A stretch of 64,000 bases of DNA from Polaromonas eurypsychrophila. GTDB taxonomy: Bacteria > Pseudomonadota > Gammaproteobacteria > Burkholderiales > Burkholderiaceae_C. How positions within the stretch are numbered: the first letter of the stretch is position 1; the number at the start of each line of letters is the position of its first letter. This document shows, piece by piece, positions 28,547 to 40,358 of this stretch. Under the pieces are notes generated by a model. It made no database searches. It was not told the DNA's origin and saw nothing but the letters and a program-made list of their open reading frames with translations. The stretch spans positions 62,001 to 126,000 of the forward strand of contig NZ_BMIG01000005.1 of assembly GCF_014641715.1 (NCBI RefSeq), read 5' to 3'. Both the position numbers and the translations under genes were made by a program.

Positions 28547-31500
28547 TCGCCAGCCTCATCCGCTGGTCCATCGTCAACCGTTTCCTGGTGCTGCTGGCCA
28601 CACTGATGATCAGCGCCTGGGGCGTTTATGCGGTGCTGAAAACGCCGCTGGACGCCCTGCCCGATCTGTCGGACGTGCAGGTCATCATCCGCACCTCCTA
28701 CCCGGGTCAGGCCCCTCGCATTGTCGAAAACCAGGTGACCTATCCGCTGACCACCACCATGCTGTCGGTGCCAGGCGCCAAGACGGTGCGCGGCTACTCC
28801 TTCTTTGGCGATTCCTTTGTTTATGTGCTGTTCGAGGACGGCACCGATTTGTACTGGGCACGTTCTCGCGTGCTGGAATATTTGAACCAGGTGCAGTCAC
28901 GCCTGCCGCCGGCGGCCAAGGCCTCGCTCGGGCCGGACGCGACCGGCGTGGGCTGGATTTACCAGTATTCGCTGATAGACCGCAGCGGCACGCAGGACGC
29001 CTCGCAACTGCGCGCGCTGCAGGACTGGTTCCTGAAGTACGAGCTCAAAACCGTGCCGAACGTGGCCGAGGTGGCGTCGGTGGGGGGCATGGTGCGGCAG
29101 TACCAGATTGTGCTGGACCCGGAAAAACTGGCCGCCTACCGCCTGCCGCACACCCGCGTCCTGGACGCGATGCAAAAAGCCAACCAGGAAAGCGGTGGCT
29201 CGGTGCTGGAGCTTGGCGAGGCCGAATACATGGTGCGTGCCTCGGGCTACCTGCAGACACTGGACGACTTTCGCAAGGTGCCTTTGACAACCACCGATGC
29301 GGGTGTGTCGGTCCGGCTCGGCGATGTGGCGCGCATCCAGCTCGGCCCCGAGATGCGACGCGGCATCGGCGAGCTTGACGGTGAAGGTGAAGCCACCGGC
29401 GGCGTGATCGTGATGCGCTCCGGAAAAAACGCGCTGGAGACCATTGCTGCGGTCAAGAAAAAATTGCAGCAGCTTCAGGACAGTCTGCCCAAGGGCGTGG
29501 AGATCGTTCCGGTGTATGACCGCTCCGGCTTGATCGAGCGGGCCGTCAGCAACCTGGGTTTCAAGCTGCTGGAAGAATTTGCAGTGGTCGCGGTGGTGTG
29601 CCTGATTTTCCTGTTTCACCTGCGCTCGGCGCTGGTGGCGATTGTCTCGCTGCCGCTGGGTATTCTGGCAGCCTTCATCGTCATGCACTACCAGGGCGTC
29701 AATGCCAACATCATGTCACTGGGCGGCATTGCGATTGCCATCGGCGCCATGGTCGATGCGGCGGTGGTGATGATCGAAAACGTCCACAAGCACCTGGAGC
29801 ACTGGAAACACGACCATCCCGACGCCACCTTGGCGGGCGAGGCGCGCTGGAAGGTGATTGGCGACTCTGCAACGGAAGTGGGCCCTGCCCTCTTTTTCTC
29901 GCTGCTGATCATCACGCTGTCTTTCATTCCGGTGTTCACGCTGGAAGCGCAGGAGGGGCGCTTGTTCGCGCCGCTGGCGTTTACCAAGACTTACGCAATG
30001 GCCGCCGCCGCCGGGCTGTCAATCACTCTGATCCCCGTCTTGATGGGTTACCTGATCCGCGGCCGCATTCCAGACGAAAAAGCCAACCCGCTGAACCGGG
30101 CGTTGATCCGGCTGTATCAGCCACTTCTCGGCGCGGTGCTGAACTGGCCCAAGCTCACGCTGGGCATCGCCACGCTGCTGCTGGCCCTGAGCCTGTGGCC
30201 CCTGCAGCATATTGGCGGTGAATTCATGCCGCGCCTGGACGAGGGCGACCTGCTCTACATGCCGTCGGCCCTGCCGGGTCTGTCGGCGGGCAAGGCGGCG
30301 GAGTTGTTGCAGCAGACCGACCGACTGATCAAGACTGTGCCCGAGGTGCTCAGCGTGTACGGCAAGGCCGGTCGAGCCGAAACCGCCACCGACCCCGCAC
30401 CCATGGAAATGTTCGAGACCACCATCCAGTTCAAGCCCAAGGACCAGTGGCGACCGGGGATGACCCAGGACAAGCTGGTCGAGGAACTGGACCGCATCGT
30501 CAAGGTCCCTGGGCTGGCCAACATCTGGGTGCCGCCGATTCGCAACCGCATCGACATGCTGGCCACCGGAATCAAGAGCCCGGTCGGCGTGAAAGTAGCA
30601 GGCGCCGACCTGGCCACCATTGACCGTGCCACCGGCGAGATCGAACGCGTGCTCAAGGACGTGCCCGGCGTCAGCAGCGCGCTGGCCGAGCGCTTGACCG
30701 GCGGGCGTTATGTGGATGTGAACATCCGGCGCGATGACGCGGCCCGCTTCGGCATGAACATCGCCGACGTGCAGTCGGTGATCAGCGCGGCGGTGGGCGG
30801 CGAGAACCTGGGCGGAAGCAGCGGCGAAGTGGTGATTGGCCTGCAGCGTTTCCCGATCAATGTGCGCTACCCGCGCGAAATTCGTGATTCGCTGGAAAAG
30901 CTGCGCAAGTTGCCCATCGTCAACGAGCGGGGCGCGCGCCTGGTGCTGTCAGATGTGGCCGACATCCGCATCACCGACGGCCCGCCCATGCTGCGCAGTG
31001 AAAACGCACGCCTGTCGGGCTGGGTCTACGTGGACATCCGCGGCCGGGATCTGCGCTCTGCCGTCAAGGACATGCAGGCTGCGGTGGCTGCCAAGGTCAA
31101 GCTGCCGCCGGGCTACTCGATTTCCTGGTCGGGGCAGTTCGAGTTTCTGGAGCGGGCCACCGCCAAGCTCAAGGTGGTGGTGCCATTCACGCTCCTGATC
31201 ATCTTCGTGCTGCTGTACCTGACCTTCAAGCGGTTTGATGATGCCTTGCTGATCATGGCCACCCTGCCGTTTGCGCTGATTGGTGGCATCTGGCTGCTCT
31301 ACCTGCTGAGCTACAACCTTTCGGTGGCCGGTGCGGTGGGGTTCATCGCGCTGGCGGGCGTGTCGGCCGAGTTCGGCGTCATCATGCTGCTTTACCTCAA
31401 GCAGGCGTGGGACAAGCGTATCGAGGAAGGCAAGACCACGCCCCATGACTTGACGCAAGCCATTGTCGAAGGCGCCGTGCTCCGGGTTCGCCCCAAGGCA

Positions 31501-31713
31501 ATGACGGTGGCGGTGATCCTGGGCGGCTTGTTTCCCATCATGTGGGGCACCGGAACCGGCTCGGAAGTGATGCAGCGCATTGCCGCATCCATGGTGGGGG
31601 GCATGATTACAGCGCCGCTTCTTTCAATGTTTGTGATTCCAGCGGCCTACCTGCTGATGCGGCGAAAACCTCTGCTACAGGCCGCGTTCGTCGAAGAAAA
31701 AGCAGACGCATAG
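28543..31713 (+). CDS. cusA: Copper/silver RND efflux pump CusA
   Basis: The protein has 1056 residues from ATG 28543, overlapping the cusB stop (ATGA). It is a 12-helix RND pump: N-terminal [17 protein letters not shown], first periplasmic loop with [17 protein letters not shown], and the helix [20 protein letters not shown] with the proton-relay Asp and Glu. Met residues in the periplasmic cleft (for example the second porter part with [16 protein letters not shown]) agree with Cu/Ag rather than Zn specificity. It sends periplasmic Cu(I) out through CusC. It is the last gene of the operon. Confidence 0.93.
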   Translation: MIASLIRWSIVNRFLVLLATLMISAWGVYAVLKTPLDALPDLSDVQVIIRTSYPGQAPRIVENQVTYPLTTTMLSVPGAKTVRGYSFFGDSFVYVLFEDGTDLYWARSRVLEYLNQVQSRLPPAAKASLGPDATGVGWIYQYSLIDRSGTQDASQLRALQDWFLKYELKTVPNVAEVASVGGMVRQYQIVLDPEKLAAYRLPHTRVLDAMQKANQESGGSVLELGEAEYMVRASGYLQTLDDFRKVPLTTTDAGVSVRLGDVARIQLGPEMRRGIGELDGEGEATGGVIVMRSGKNALETIAAVKKKLQQLQDSLPKGVEIVPVYDRSGLIERAVSNLGFKLLEEFAVVAVVCLIFLFHLRSALVAIVSLPLGILAAFIVMHYQGVNANIMSLGGIAIAIGAMVDAAVVMIENVHKHLEHWKHDHPDATLAGEARWKVIGDSATEVGPALFFSLLIITLSFIPVFTLEAQEGRLFAPLAFTKTYAMAAAAGLSITLIPVLMGYLIRGRIPDEKANPLNRALIRLYQPLLGAVLNWPKLTLGIATLLLALSLWPLQHIGGEFMPRLDEGDLLYMPSALPGLSAGKAAELLQQTDRLIKTVPEVLSVYGKAGRAETATDPAPMEMFETTIQFKPKDQWRPGMTQDKLVEELDRIVKVPGLANIWVPPIRNRIDMLATGIKSPVGVKVAGADLATIDRATGEIERVLKDVPGVSSALAERLTGGRYVDVNIRRDDAARFGMNIADVQSVISAAVGGENLGGSSGEVVIGLQRFPINVRYPREIRDSLEKLRKLPIVNERGARLVLSDVADIRITDGPPMLRSENARLSGWVYVDIRGRDLRSAVKDMQAAVAAKVKLPPGYSISWSGQFEFLERATAKLKVVVPFTLLIIFVLLYLTFKRFDDALLIMATLPFALIGGIWLLYLLSYNLSVAGAVGFIALAGVSAEFGVIMLLYLKQAWDKRIEEGKTTPHDLTQAIVEGAVLRVRPKAMTVAVILGGLFPIMWGTGTGSEVMQRIAASMVGGMITAPLLSMFVIPAAYLLMRRKPLLQAAFVEEKADA

Positions 31714-31727
31714 CCGTTTCTAATGCT

Positions 31728-31800
31728 ATAACTTCAGGAGCTACTGATGCTTGTCCTGTATGGGCTGGCAGCACTTTTGACTTCATATTTTTCCGGGTGC
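31728..31800 (+). repeat. Dispersed 'ATTTGCTA...AGC-TGCTT' element, copy E
   Basis: The stretch runs GCTATAAC...GGAGCTACTGATGCTTGTCC...GGCTGGCAGCACTTTTGACTT. It follows the same order of blocks as copies in this window at 40284-40352 and 49571-49642 (GCTA, AGC, TGCTT, GGCTG, GGC/CACTTTT). It lies directly before the TAXI gene, which argues that the ATG at 31747 inside it is not the real start. Confidence 0.5.
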
Positions 31801-31830
31801 AGCGGCGGGCGCCGCATGCTATGGTTGTGC

Positions 31831-33189
31831 ATGCCAAAAACCATACGTTACACCCTGCTGTCACTGCGCGACCTGTGGGTGTCCGCCGGGCCTTTCATCG
31901 TGCTGACCATCACACTGCTGGTGTTGGCTTACTGGTGGCTGGACCCGAACCCGCCCAAACGCGTGACGCTGGCTACAGGCCCGGCGCAAAGCGCCTACGA
32001 GGAGTTTGGCAAACGCTACGCCAAAATTCTGGCCGACGACGGCATCGAGGTCGTGCTGCTGCCCTCGCAGGGCTCGGCTCACAACCTGCAGTTGCTGCGC
32101 GAAGGCAGGGCTGACCTCGGTTTTGTGCAAGGCGGCACCAGCACCTACAGCGCAGCAGACGCGGAAACGTTGACCTCGCTTGGGAGCCTGTTTGTCGAAC
32201 CGCTGTGGCTGTTTTACCGGGAAGATGCCCTCGGGCGAGTTCAGGGCGAACGGAAAACGAAAGCGACAAGCGTGGCGGCTATCAACTCCCTCACACAATT
32301 GCAGGGTTTGCGCGTCAACGTGGGAACCGCAGGGAGTGGCGTCCCAAGCCTGATGACCAGGCTGCTCGAGAGCAATCGCATGGAGCCGGCCAGCGTGCGG
32401 ACGTCGAATCTGGACCAGACCGCAGCAACCGTTGCCTTTCTGGGCGGTGAGCTCGATGCCATCGTGTTTGCCTCCGCGCCTGAATCACTGATGGTGCAAA
32501 TGCTGCTGCAGACACCCGGGGTGAAACTGATGAGTTTCCCGCAAGGTGAAGCCTATGCCAAACGATTCACCTTTTTGAGCACGGCGCGCCTGCCGCAAGG
32601 CGTGGTGGACCTGGCCGCGAACATTCCGGCCGAGGACGTCAACCTGGTGGCCCCCACCACCTCACTGCTCGCACGAAGCGACACCCATCCAGCGCTGGAG
32701 CAACTGTTCGCGCAGGCCGGCAATGTGATTCACGGGCCGGCGGGCTGGTTCAAGGACGCGCGTGAGTTTCCCAACCGCGACAACAGCGAACTGCCGATTT
32801 CCAAGGAAGCCGAACGGGCCATCAAGAACGACGCCCCGCTGTTGCAGCGTTATCTGCCCTTCTGGGTTGCCAATCTGGTCGAACGCATGTGGCTGGTCAT
32901 GGGCATCATCATCGCCGTCATGCTGCCTTTGTCGCGCATCGTGCCGCCGCTGTACGAATTCCGCGTGAGATCGCGGATCTTCAAATGGTACGGCCAGCTG
33001 CGGGACATCGAAAATCGCATCGAGGCCGCAGGAGAGAACAAGGCATTGCTCGACGAACTGAACGCTATGGAGGCGCACGCCGAAAAAATCAGCGTGCCGC
33101 TGTCTTACACCAACGAGTTGTATGCGCTGCGCAGCAATATTCATCTGGTGAGGAAAAAACTGTTGCGTACGGACGGCAGCACGCCCTGA
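31831..33189 (+). CDS. Membrane-anchored TAXI-family solute-binding protein
   Basis: The protein has about 452 residues from ATG 31831. An N-terminal helix (VSAGPFIVLTITLLVLAYWWL) is followed by a TAXI-type binding domain (VTLATGPAQSAYEEFGKRYAKIL, VLLPSQGSAHNLQLLREGRADLGFVQGG, LRVNVGTAGSGVPSLM), then a second helix (ERMWLVMGIIIAVMLPLSRIV) and a charged coiled tail. Free TAXI proteins end after the binding domain, so this is a two-helix anchored variant. No TRAP permease gene is adjacent. The start at 31747 lies in a dispersed repeat and is not chosen. Confidence 0.82.
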   Translation: MPKTIRYTLLSLRDLWVSAGPFIVLTITLLVLAYWWLDPNPPKRVTLATGPAQSAYEEFGKRYAKILADDGIEVVLLPSQGSAHNLQLLREGRADLGFVQGGTSTYSAADAETLTSLGSLFVEPLWLFYREDALGRVQGERKTKATSVAAINSLTQLQGLRVNVGTAGSGVPSLMTRLLESNRMEPASVRTSNLDQTAATVAFLGGELDAIVFASAPESLMVQMLLQTPGVKLMSFPQGEAYAKRFTFLSTARLPQGVVDLAANIPAEDVNLVAPTTSLLARSDTHPALEQLFAQAGNVIHGPAGWFKDAREFPNRDNSELPISKEAERAIKNDAPLLQRYLPFWVANLVERMWLVMGIIIAVMLPLSRIVPPLYEFRVRSRIFKWYGQLRDIENRIEAAGENKALLDELNAMEAHAEKISVPLSYTNELYALRSNIHLVRKKLLRTDGSTP

Positions 33190-33271
33190 ACGCCGACGGA
33201 AGGCCACCACCCGAGATCCTGACATCGCCCTTGTGGCAGTGGGGGGCAGTGCTAACGGTGCTGAACAACGA

Positions 33272-34336
33272 TCAATTCGATGGCGGGTAGGCCTCCAGCA
33301 GCCGCTGCTGCATGATGTGCAGTTGCGCCAGTCTGAACAAGCTGACGGGCCTGTGCCCCCTGCGGCGGTTCGCCGCGCCAATGGCAAACAGCACCCGCTG
33401 CTTGGCAAAAATAATGCGGAATGCGGCCAGCAGCCCGATGTCGGGGTCCCAGGCCTGAATCGCTTCAGAGCCGGCGCCGTTGACTTCCATGATCTTCAGG
33501 CCCCGGCCCTCGGACAGATGCTGCAGGTCCTCAAAACGCACATCGAAGCGCCCCGCGTAAAACGCCGGCATATCGCGCGCAATCGCTTCCACCGCCGCCG
33601 TCAGCGCCGGTGTGATGCAGGTCGCACCATCGCGGTAGAGGCCGCCCACGCGGGTCGAGCCAATGGTTGCGAGCCTGACCACCTCGCCGCGCGCCGGCAC
33701 GCGATCAGGCTCAGGCACGGCGACATGGTCGTGGCGGCCCTGCACACGGCTGGTTCGCGGATCGGCGGCGATCAGTTGCGCCAGGGTAGCAATCCCGTCG
33801 CCGGTCACACGCGGAAAATAGCGTAGCGCCAGACCAATGATCCGCCCCTGAGCCGCTCCAGGCTTCCGCGCGTAGAAAATCCCGGCCTCGCCTTCCTGCG
33901 GCAGGTACTCCTGCAGCAGCAGTTGCTGGTTCAGCGGGAACAACGCCAGGTAAGCCATCAGCGCGGCCTCGTCGCCGACCAGACGCACACCGAAACCGCA
34001 CATGCCCAGATCCGGTTTCACCACCATGGGAAACACCAGTCCCGCCTGCGCCATCGCGATACGCAGCCCCGCCAGGTTCTGGCGCGCAGGCGGCAGGGCA
34101 CAGTGGCGTGCGGTGGCACCGCGAGCCAGCGCGCCCATGCCCCGAAAATACTCCAGCTTGGTCTCGCCGACCAGACCACCCGCGGTAATCGCCGGGTTGA
34201 CCGCCGATGGCAGGGTGGCGCTGCCGTAACGCAGCGATAGCCACAGCCACTGCAGCACCAGCGGCACACAGATCAACCACTTCGGCAAAGCCTCGAGCGC
34301 GCCGCGCGGCACACTCGTCGCGAGCGGCTTATCCAC
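33272..34336 (-). CDS. ATP-grasp (D-Ala-D-Ala ligase-like) protein
   Basis: This 354-residue protein has an N-terminal amphipathic/hydrophobic stretch (WLICVPLVLQWLWLSLRY) and then the ATP-grasp fold: VFPMVVKPDLGMCGFGV (nucleotide-binding Lys), QQLLLQEYLPQEGEAGIFYAR, and RFDVRFEDLQHLSEGRGLKIMEVNGAGSEAI with the Mg2+-binding Glu-x-Asn. Ligase type is unknown. Its start overlaps the end of the OlsB-like acyltransferase by 8 bases, so both proteins likely act together, perhaps joining an amino acid or similar group to an acylated product. Confidence 0.75.
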   Translation of the reverse strand: MDKPLATSVPRGALEALPKWLICVPLVLQWLWLSLRYGSATLPSAVNPAITAGGLVGETKLEYFRGMGALARGATARHCALPPARQNLAGLRIAMAQAGLVFPMVVKPDLGMCGFGVRLVGDEAALMAYLALFPLNQQLLLQEYLPQEGEAGIFYARKPGAAQGRIIGLALRYFPRVTGDGIATLAQLIAADPRTSRVQGRHDHVAVPEPDRVPARGEVVRLATIGSTRVGGLYRDGATCITPALTAAVEAIARDMPAFYAGRFDVRFEDLQHLSEGRGLKIMEVNGAGSEAIQAWDPDIGLLAAFRIIFAKQRVLFAIGAANRRRGHRPVSLFRLAQLHIMQQRLLEAYPPSN

Positions 34337-35123
34337 GGCTTGTGGCCTGAAGGTAACGGGGCGGCAGGTCCTGCATGCGCATCATCATCGGGAGGTCGGC
34401 GGTATTAAAGGTCGGGTCCCAGGCCGGTGGTCCCAGCAGCCTGGCGCCCAGGCGCAGGTAAGCGCGGATCAGCGGCGGCACCGCCATGCCGTCCGGCAAC
34501 ATGGAATGCGCGAGCGGCAAGGCCAGGCGCGGACGAACCTGGTAACGCACCGGCGCCAGATGATTCAGGCACAGTTGCTGCCAGACGGCTGCGGCCCCGG
34601 GCGGGCCGTGATGATGCATGGGAATGCTGGCGCAGCCAATCATGGTGTCCAAGGTATTGCGCTCCATGAAGTCAGCCAGCTCGCCCCAGAGAGCCAACAC
34701 CACACCGCCGTGCCGGTGTCGCACATGCACGCAGCTTCGGCCCAGTTCGACCATGCGCGCGCGCAGCGGGCCCAGAGGCGCCAGATCGAACTCCTGGTCG
34801 CTGTAGGTGCCGCCGGCGCGCCGCGCCTGGGCCGGTGTGAGCACACGGTAAGTGCCGATGACCTCCCCGGTCGCGGCGTCGCGTACCAGCAGGTGTTCGC
34901 AGTAATCGTCGAAGCGGTCGATGTCATGGCCAGCCAGCGGCGTGGTCAGGCGCGCGCCGAGTTCCCGAGAAAATACATCAAAGCGCAGACGCTGGGCCTC
35001 ACGCAACTCATCGGTGTGCCTGGCCCAGGCCAACACCAGGCCGGAACGCCTTGTCCGGGGACTGCGATGCAGCGCCGGCCGTGGTGCAAGCGGGAGCGCT
35101 GCAGGGGAAGCTGCGGTTGTCAT
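34329..35123 (-). CDS. OlsB-like N-acyltransferase (GNAT/hemolysin type)
   Basis: The protein has 264 residues from ATG 35123. The region LREAQRLRFDVFSRELGARL, then HLLVRDAATGEVIGTYRVLTPAQA and MVELGRSCVHVRHRHGGVVLALWGELADFMERN matches the acyl-ACP-dependent N-acyltransferases of ornithine-lipid synthesis (OlsB) and related autoinducer-synthase-like enzymes. No olsA-like partner is next to it; the partner is instead an ATP-grasp gene. An acylated amino acid is the probable product. Confidence 0.78.
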   Translation of the reverse strand: MTTAASPAALPLAPRPALHRSPRTRRSGLVLAWARHTDELREAQRLRFDVFSRELGARLTTPLAGHDIDRFDDYCEHLLVRDAATGEVIGTYRVLTPAQARRAGGTYSDQEFDLAPLGPLRARMVELGRSCVHVRHRHGGVVLALWGELADFMERNTLDTMIGCASIPMHHHGPPGAAAVWQQLCLNHLAPVRYQVRPRLALPLAHSMLPDGMAVPPLIRAYLRLGARLLGPPAWDPTFNTADLPMMMRMQDLPPRYLQATSRG

Positions 35124-35214
35124 GAGTCGACCTTTCCGGCAGGGGTGCAACAACCCCCTTCGGCTTACGATAAAACACCTGGTGCACGCGCGCTGTCAGA
35201 CGGCGCCGCGAACT

Positions 35215-35355
35215 GCTAGAGCAGTGTTGCATGCTGCTGGAACAACTCAAAGCGATGGATTTTGGGTCAGGGCAAGGCGCAAACCACAGCCATAGCCTGG
35301 CCATGGCGCAAAAGACGCGGTTTTAGGTTCCAGATCGCGTGCAACACTGCGCTAG
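35215..35355. repeat. MITE-like element with terminal inverted repeats
   Basis: A 141-base non-coding element is bounded by imperfect inverted ends: left GCTAGaGCAGTGTTGCAtGC..TGGAAC at 35215-35243, right the complement of GCTAGcGCAGTGTTGCAcGC..TGGAAC at 35327-35355. The interior has no coding frame. It fills most of the 236-base gap before DUF1415 and ends 4 bases from that gene's stop codon. No clear target-site duplication is visible. Confidence 0.6.
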
Positions 35356-35359
35356 CACT

Positions 35360-35917
35360 TCAGCTTTTGGTATGCAGTGCCTGCCAGCCCGCCAGGCCCA
35401 ATTGATTGAGCGTTTCAATATTGCGCTCGAAAATGCCCTCTGCATCCGGGTAGGCCTGCACCGCGCGTTCCACACTGTCCTCGCGCAGCAAATGCAGAAT
35501 CGCAAACGGCGCGCGGTTGGTGTAGTTGCCAAGATCGTCGGTGTCGGTGCCTTCAAATTGGAAACACGGATGGAAGCTTGCCAGTTGCAGCACACCTTCG
35601 AGTTCATGCTCGTCCACCACGCTTTCGGCAATTTCCATGAAATCGTTGAAGTCCAGGAAGTCGTCGAACAGGGTCGGGTGGATCAGCAGCGTGGTGTCGA
35701 TCTCTTCCGCCGGCGTCGCCACCAGCAAGTCGAGCTCACGGTCCAGTTCCTCCAGCAGGTCGTCCGCATGTCGCGCCTTGCTGACCACCAGCCGCACCTG
35801 GTTTTTGACATACACCGCCTTGGCGAACGGGCACAGGTTCAGCCCGATCACGGCTTTTTCGAGCCACTGCCGCGTTGCCGCAAGAACTTCAGCGTCGTTC
35901 AAGCGCACCTCTCCCAT
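35360..35917 (-). CDS. DUF1415 family protein
   Basis: The protein has 185 residues. The signature ATRQWLEKAVIGLNLCPFAKAVYVKNQVRLVVSKA near the N-terminus, then FDDFLDFNDFMEIAES and LASFHPCFQFEGTDTDDLGNYTNRAPFAILHLLREDSV, is the conserved core of DUF1415. The CPFA and HPxFQF motifs hold Cys and His that could bind a metal or act catalytically. It is cytoplasmic with no known function. The gene shares no operon with its neighbours, with 131 bases to ettA. Confidence 0.9.
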   Translation of the reverse strand: MGEVRLNDAEVLAATRQWLEKAVIGLNLCPFAKAVYVKNQVRLVVSKARHADDLLEELDRELDLLVATPAEEIDTTLLIHPTLFDDFLDFNDFMEIAESVVDEHELEGVLQLASFHPCFQFEGTDTDDLGNYTNRAPFAILHLLREDSVERAVQAYPDAEGIFERNIETLNQLGLAGWQALHTKS

Positions 35918-36048
35918 TCAAGCAGGGGCCGCGGAACCAGCTTTGCCGGGCCGCAGGCGCAGCGGCCCCTTTTCTCGTGCAAGGGGCAGGGAGCCGCCGC
36001 AGGCTCGAAGTGAGCGACCGTGGGGGCATCAGCATCAGCGTGGGGGCA

Positions 36049-37710
<1,662 letters not shown>

Positions 37711-37997
37711 CAGGATTCAACTTCTTAAAAGAGGGAAAACAAAAAGGAGGCGTGAGCGCAAAAACCAACCCGTGATTTTCGGTGATTTTTTGCGGCAATT
37801 CTCCAATTATCGTTCCGTGCGACAATACTTGGGTTGCTGGCTCCAGTTACCTGCAACATTCGGGCACACCTCAGTGACAGTTTCGGCAACGAGGCGCGGT
37901 GTTTTGGCCCAACCTCCTGACCCCAATCTGCCTTTAACTGGCGGGACGCCCACAAGCTCCCACAGGCCGATCCTGAGCACTCCAGCAGTGCAAAAAA

Positions 37998-39710
37998 ATG
38001 ACCTTTGAAAATCTGAATCTGGCTCCGGCCATTCTTAAAGCCGTGCTTGAGCAGGGCTATGACACCCCCACCCCGATCCAGGCCCAGGCGATTCCCGCCG
38101 TGCTTGCAGGTGTGGACCTGCTGGGCGGCGCCCAGACCGGCACCGGCAAAACCGCAGCCTTTGTGCTGCCCATGCTGCAGCGCCTGTCGAGCGAGCCCTC
38201 CCTGAAAAACAAGCGCGGCGTCAACGCCGTGCGCTGCCTGATCATGACCCCGACGCGCGAACTCGCCGCTCAGGTCGAGGAAAGCGTGCGCGTTTACGGC
38301 AAATACCTGGAGCTCAGCTCCATGGTCATGTTCGGCGGTGTCGGCATGGGCGCGCAAATCGAAAAACTCCGCCGCGGCGTCGACATCCTGGTGGCCACCC
38401 CCGGCCGCTTGCTGGACCACGCGAGCCAGGGCACGCTGGACTTGGGCCAGGTGCAGATCCTGGTGCTCGACGAAGCCGACCGCATGCTAGACATGGGTTT
38501 CATCCATGACATCAAAAAAGTGCTGGCGCTGGTGCCCAAACAGAAGCAGTCGCTGCTGTTCAGCGCGACCTTCAGCGACGAGATTCGCGAGCTGGCCAAC
38601 GGGCTGTTGAAAAACCCGCAAAGCATCCAGGTGACACCTCGCAACACCACCGTGCAGCGCATCACCCAGACCATTCACCCGGTTGGCCGCGGCAAGAAAA
38701 AAGCGCTGCTCACGCACATCATCAATGAGCACAACTGGAGCCAGGTGCTGGTGTTCACTCGCACCAAGTTCGGCGCCAACAATGTAGCCGAACACCTGAC
38801 GAAAAACGGCATCCCCGCGATGGCGCTGCACGGCAACAAGAGCCAGACCGCCCGCACCCAGGCGCTGGCCGACTTCAAGAGCGGCAGCATACGCGCCCTG
38901 GTGGCCACCGATATTGCCGCACGCGGCATCGACATTGATGAGTTGCCACACGTCGTCAACTACGAAATCCCCAACGTCAGCGAAGACTATGTGCACCGCA
39001 TCGGCCGCACCGGCCGCGCCGGCAACAGCGGTGAGGCGGTGAGCCTGGTCTGCCTGGATGAAGAAGGTTTCATGCAGGACATCGAGCGCTTCACCAAACA
39101 GAACATCGAAAAAGTCACCGTGCCCGGTTTTGAAGCGGAGCCCGGCGAAAAAGCCGAGCCGCTGGCCATGGGCCGCCAGACCATCTGGGGCGGTATTGGC
39201 AAGCCGCCGAGCCGTGACGTGATGCAGGCCGCCGCCAAGGCTGCCCGCAGCGAAATGATGACGCGCATTCGCGAGACCAAGCCGCAAGGTGGCCGTGGCG
39301 CCGGCAATGCAGGTGGTGGCAACGGCGGCGGCAATGGCGGCGGCCGTGGTCGCAATGGTGGTGGTGGCAATGGTGGCCGCAGCCAGCCGCAAGGTGTTCA
39401 AGGCGGCCAGCCTCGCCAGAATTCGGGCTATTCCCAAGGCAACCAGCAGGCGCGTAACCCCAACGCCCAGCCACCGCGTCAGCACAATCAGGAGCGCGAT
39501 GATGATGCCCAACCCGCCAGCCACGTCTCTTCCGGCTTCCCCTCTTCCGGCCAGCCCACAGGCGGCAACCGCGGCAACTACCGTGGCGGCGGACGCCCTG
39601 CAGGCGGTGGCGGTGGCGGTGGCGGTGGCGGCGGACGCTCGGGTGGCGCTGGTGGCCGGGGCAACGGGTCTGGTCGGTCGGGAAATTCTGGCTCGTTTAC
39701 TGGCCGATAA
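37998..39710 (+). CDS. rhlE: DEAD-box RNA helicase RhlE
   Basis: The protein has 570 residues. All core motifs are seen: FxxL Q-motif region, AQTGTGKTA (motif I), PTRELA (Ia), DEAD as VLDEADRM (II), SAT (III), and HRIGRTGR (VI). The C-terminus is a long Gly/Asn/Arg tail ([21 protein letters not shown] and more) for RNA binding. The last 23 codons are encoded by the same bases as the start of the downstream Rossmann gene in another frame. The 287-base upstream gap holds no gene; I see only an A/T-rich stretch near 37790-37830 that could be a promoter or cold-shock leader. Confidence 0.94.
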   Translation: MTFENLNLAPAILKAVLEQGYDTPTPIQAQAIPAVLAGVDLLGGAQTGTGKTAAFVLPMLQRLSSEPSLKNKRGVNAVRCLIMTPTRELAAQVEESVRVYGKYLELSSMVMFGGVGMGAQIEKLRRGVDILVATPGRLLDHASQGTLDLGQVQILVLDEADRMLDMGFIHDIKKVLALVPKQKQSLLFSATFSDEIRELANGLLKNPQSIQVTPRNTTVQRITQTIHPVGRGKKKALLTHIINEHNWSQVLVFTRTKFGANNVAEHLTKNGIPAMALHGNKSQTARTQALADFKSGSIRALVATDIAARGIDIDELPHVVNYEIPNVSEDYVHRIGRTGRAGNSGEAVSLVCLDEEGFMQDIERFTKQNIEKVTVPGFEAEPGEKAEPLAMGRQTIWGGIGKPPSRDVMQAAAKAARSEMMTRIRETKPQGGRGAGNAGGGNGGGNGGGRGRNGGGGNGGRSQPQGVQGGQPRQNSGYSQGNQQARNPNAQPPRQHNQERDDDAQPASHVSSGFPSSGQPTGGNRGNYRGGGRPAGGGGGGGGGGGRSGGAGGRGNGSGRSGNSGSFTGR

Positions 39711-40284
39711 AGGTTATTCGGCGGTTCACTGTGTAGGCCGTCGACAACCTGGGATAACGCATCCCAAACTGGTGAGCCACCTTGCGGAAGACTTCGCCAC
39801 ATTCCAGGCCCCCGCAGCGAACGAGGTGTTCATCGCCCTGGGTACCACCATCAAGGTCGCGGGTAGCCAGCAGGCTTTCCGCGCTGTCGATTTCGATGCG
39901 GTACTGGCTGTGGCCCGTTCGGCGCGCGCAGCCGGGGCACGCAGGCTGGGCATCGTCAGCGCCATGGGTGCCGACGCCAAATCCAGTGTCTTTTACAACC
40001 GCGTCAAAGGCGAGATGGAATCTGCCGTCAGCCGGTTGGGCTATGACAGCGTGGTGCTCGCCCGGCCCTCACTGCTGAGCGGCGACCGCAGCATCCTGGG
40101 GCAAGCCAGGCGCTCTGCCGAAAAATTTGCGGCAACGACGATGCGGCTGCTCAGGCCCGTGACACCCGCCAACTACCGCGCCATTGCCGCTGCGGATGTG
40201 GCCGCTGCGCTGGTGCGCACCCTGCAGAACACACCCTCGGGCCAGAGGGTTCTGCTTTCGGGTGAGATGCAGCCTCGTGGATAA
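39643..40284 (+). CDS. NAD(P)-binding Rossmann-fold protein (atypical SDR)
   Basis: About 213 residues from GTG 39643. The N-terminal [20 protein letters not shown] is the nucleotide-binding loop of atypical SDRs (NAD(P)H-binding/NmrA-like), followed by [23 protein letters not shown] and [21 protein letters not shown], which carry the family's Tyr/Lys region. The length matches the family only if the start lies inside the rhlE tail. The overlap with rhlE is 68 bases out of frame and the GTG start lacks a strong ribosome site, so the exact start is uncertain. Confidence 0.78.
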   Translation: MALVAGATGLVGREILARLLADKGYSAVHCVGRRQPGITHPKLVSHLAEDFATFQAPAANEVFIALGTTIKVAGSQQAFRAVDFDAVLAVARSARAAGARRLGIVSAMGADAKSSVFYNRVKGEMESAVSRLGYDSVVLARPSLLSGDRSILGQARRSAEKFAATTMRLLRPVTPANYRAIAAADVAAALVRTLQNTPSGQRVLLSGEMQPRG

Positions 40285-40352
40285 CTTCAAGCGTTTTTGG
40301 CCTCCAAGCCATATTCAGCTTGCGCAAGCAGCTATAGATTCAATAGCAAATC
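40284..40352 (-). repeat. Dispersed 'ATTTGCTA...AGC-TGCTT' element, copy A
   Basis: On the minus strand: ATTTGCTATTGAATCTATAG, then CTGCTTGCGCAAGC and GGAGGCCAAAAACGC. It sits between the Rossmann gene and the cupin gene and shares block order with copies at 49571-49642, 31728-31800 and 54185-54262. Confidence 0.55.
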
Positions 40353-40358
40353 AGCCTG

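Noticed and set aside
31747..31830. ATG 31747 as start of the TAXI gene
   Set aside because: The 28 added residues lie in a dispersed repeat; the helix and TAXI domain begin after 31831.
38487..39524. 345-residue minus-strand open frame
   Set aside because: Opposite rhlE; its Ala/Gly-rich run mirrors the helicase tail repeats.
39300..39640. Possible CRISPR or tandem repeat in the Gly-rich stretch
   Set aside because: Repeats are short, irregular GGT/GGC codon runs of the rhlE RNA-binding tail with no spacers.
39289..39642. Upstream in-frame extension of the Rossmann gene
   Set aside because: It reads the repetitive rhlE tail in another frame (Ala/Val/Met repeats); the family fold starts at VALVAGATG, so the start is placed at 39643.
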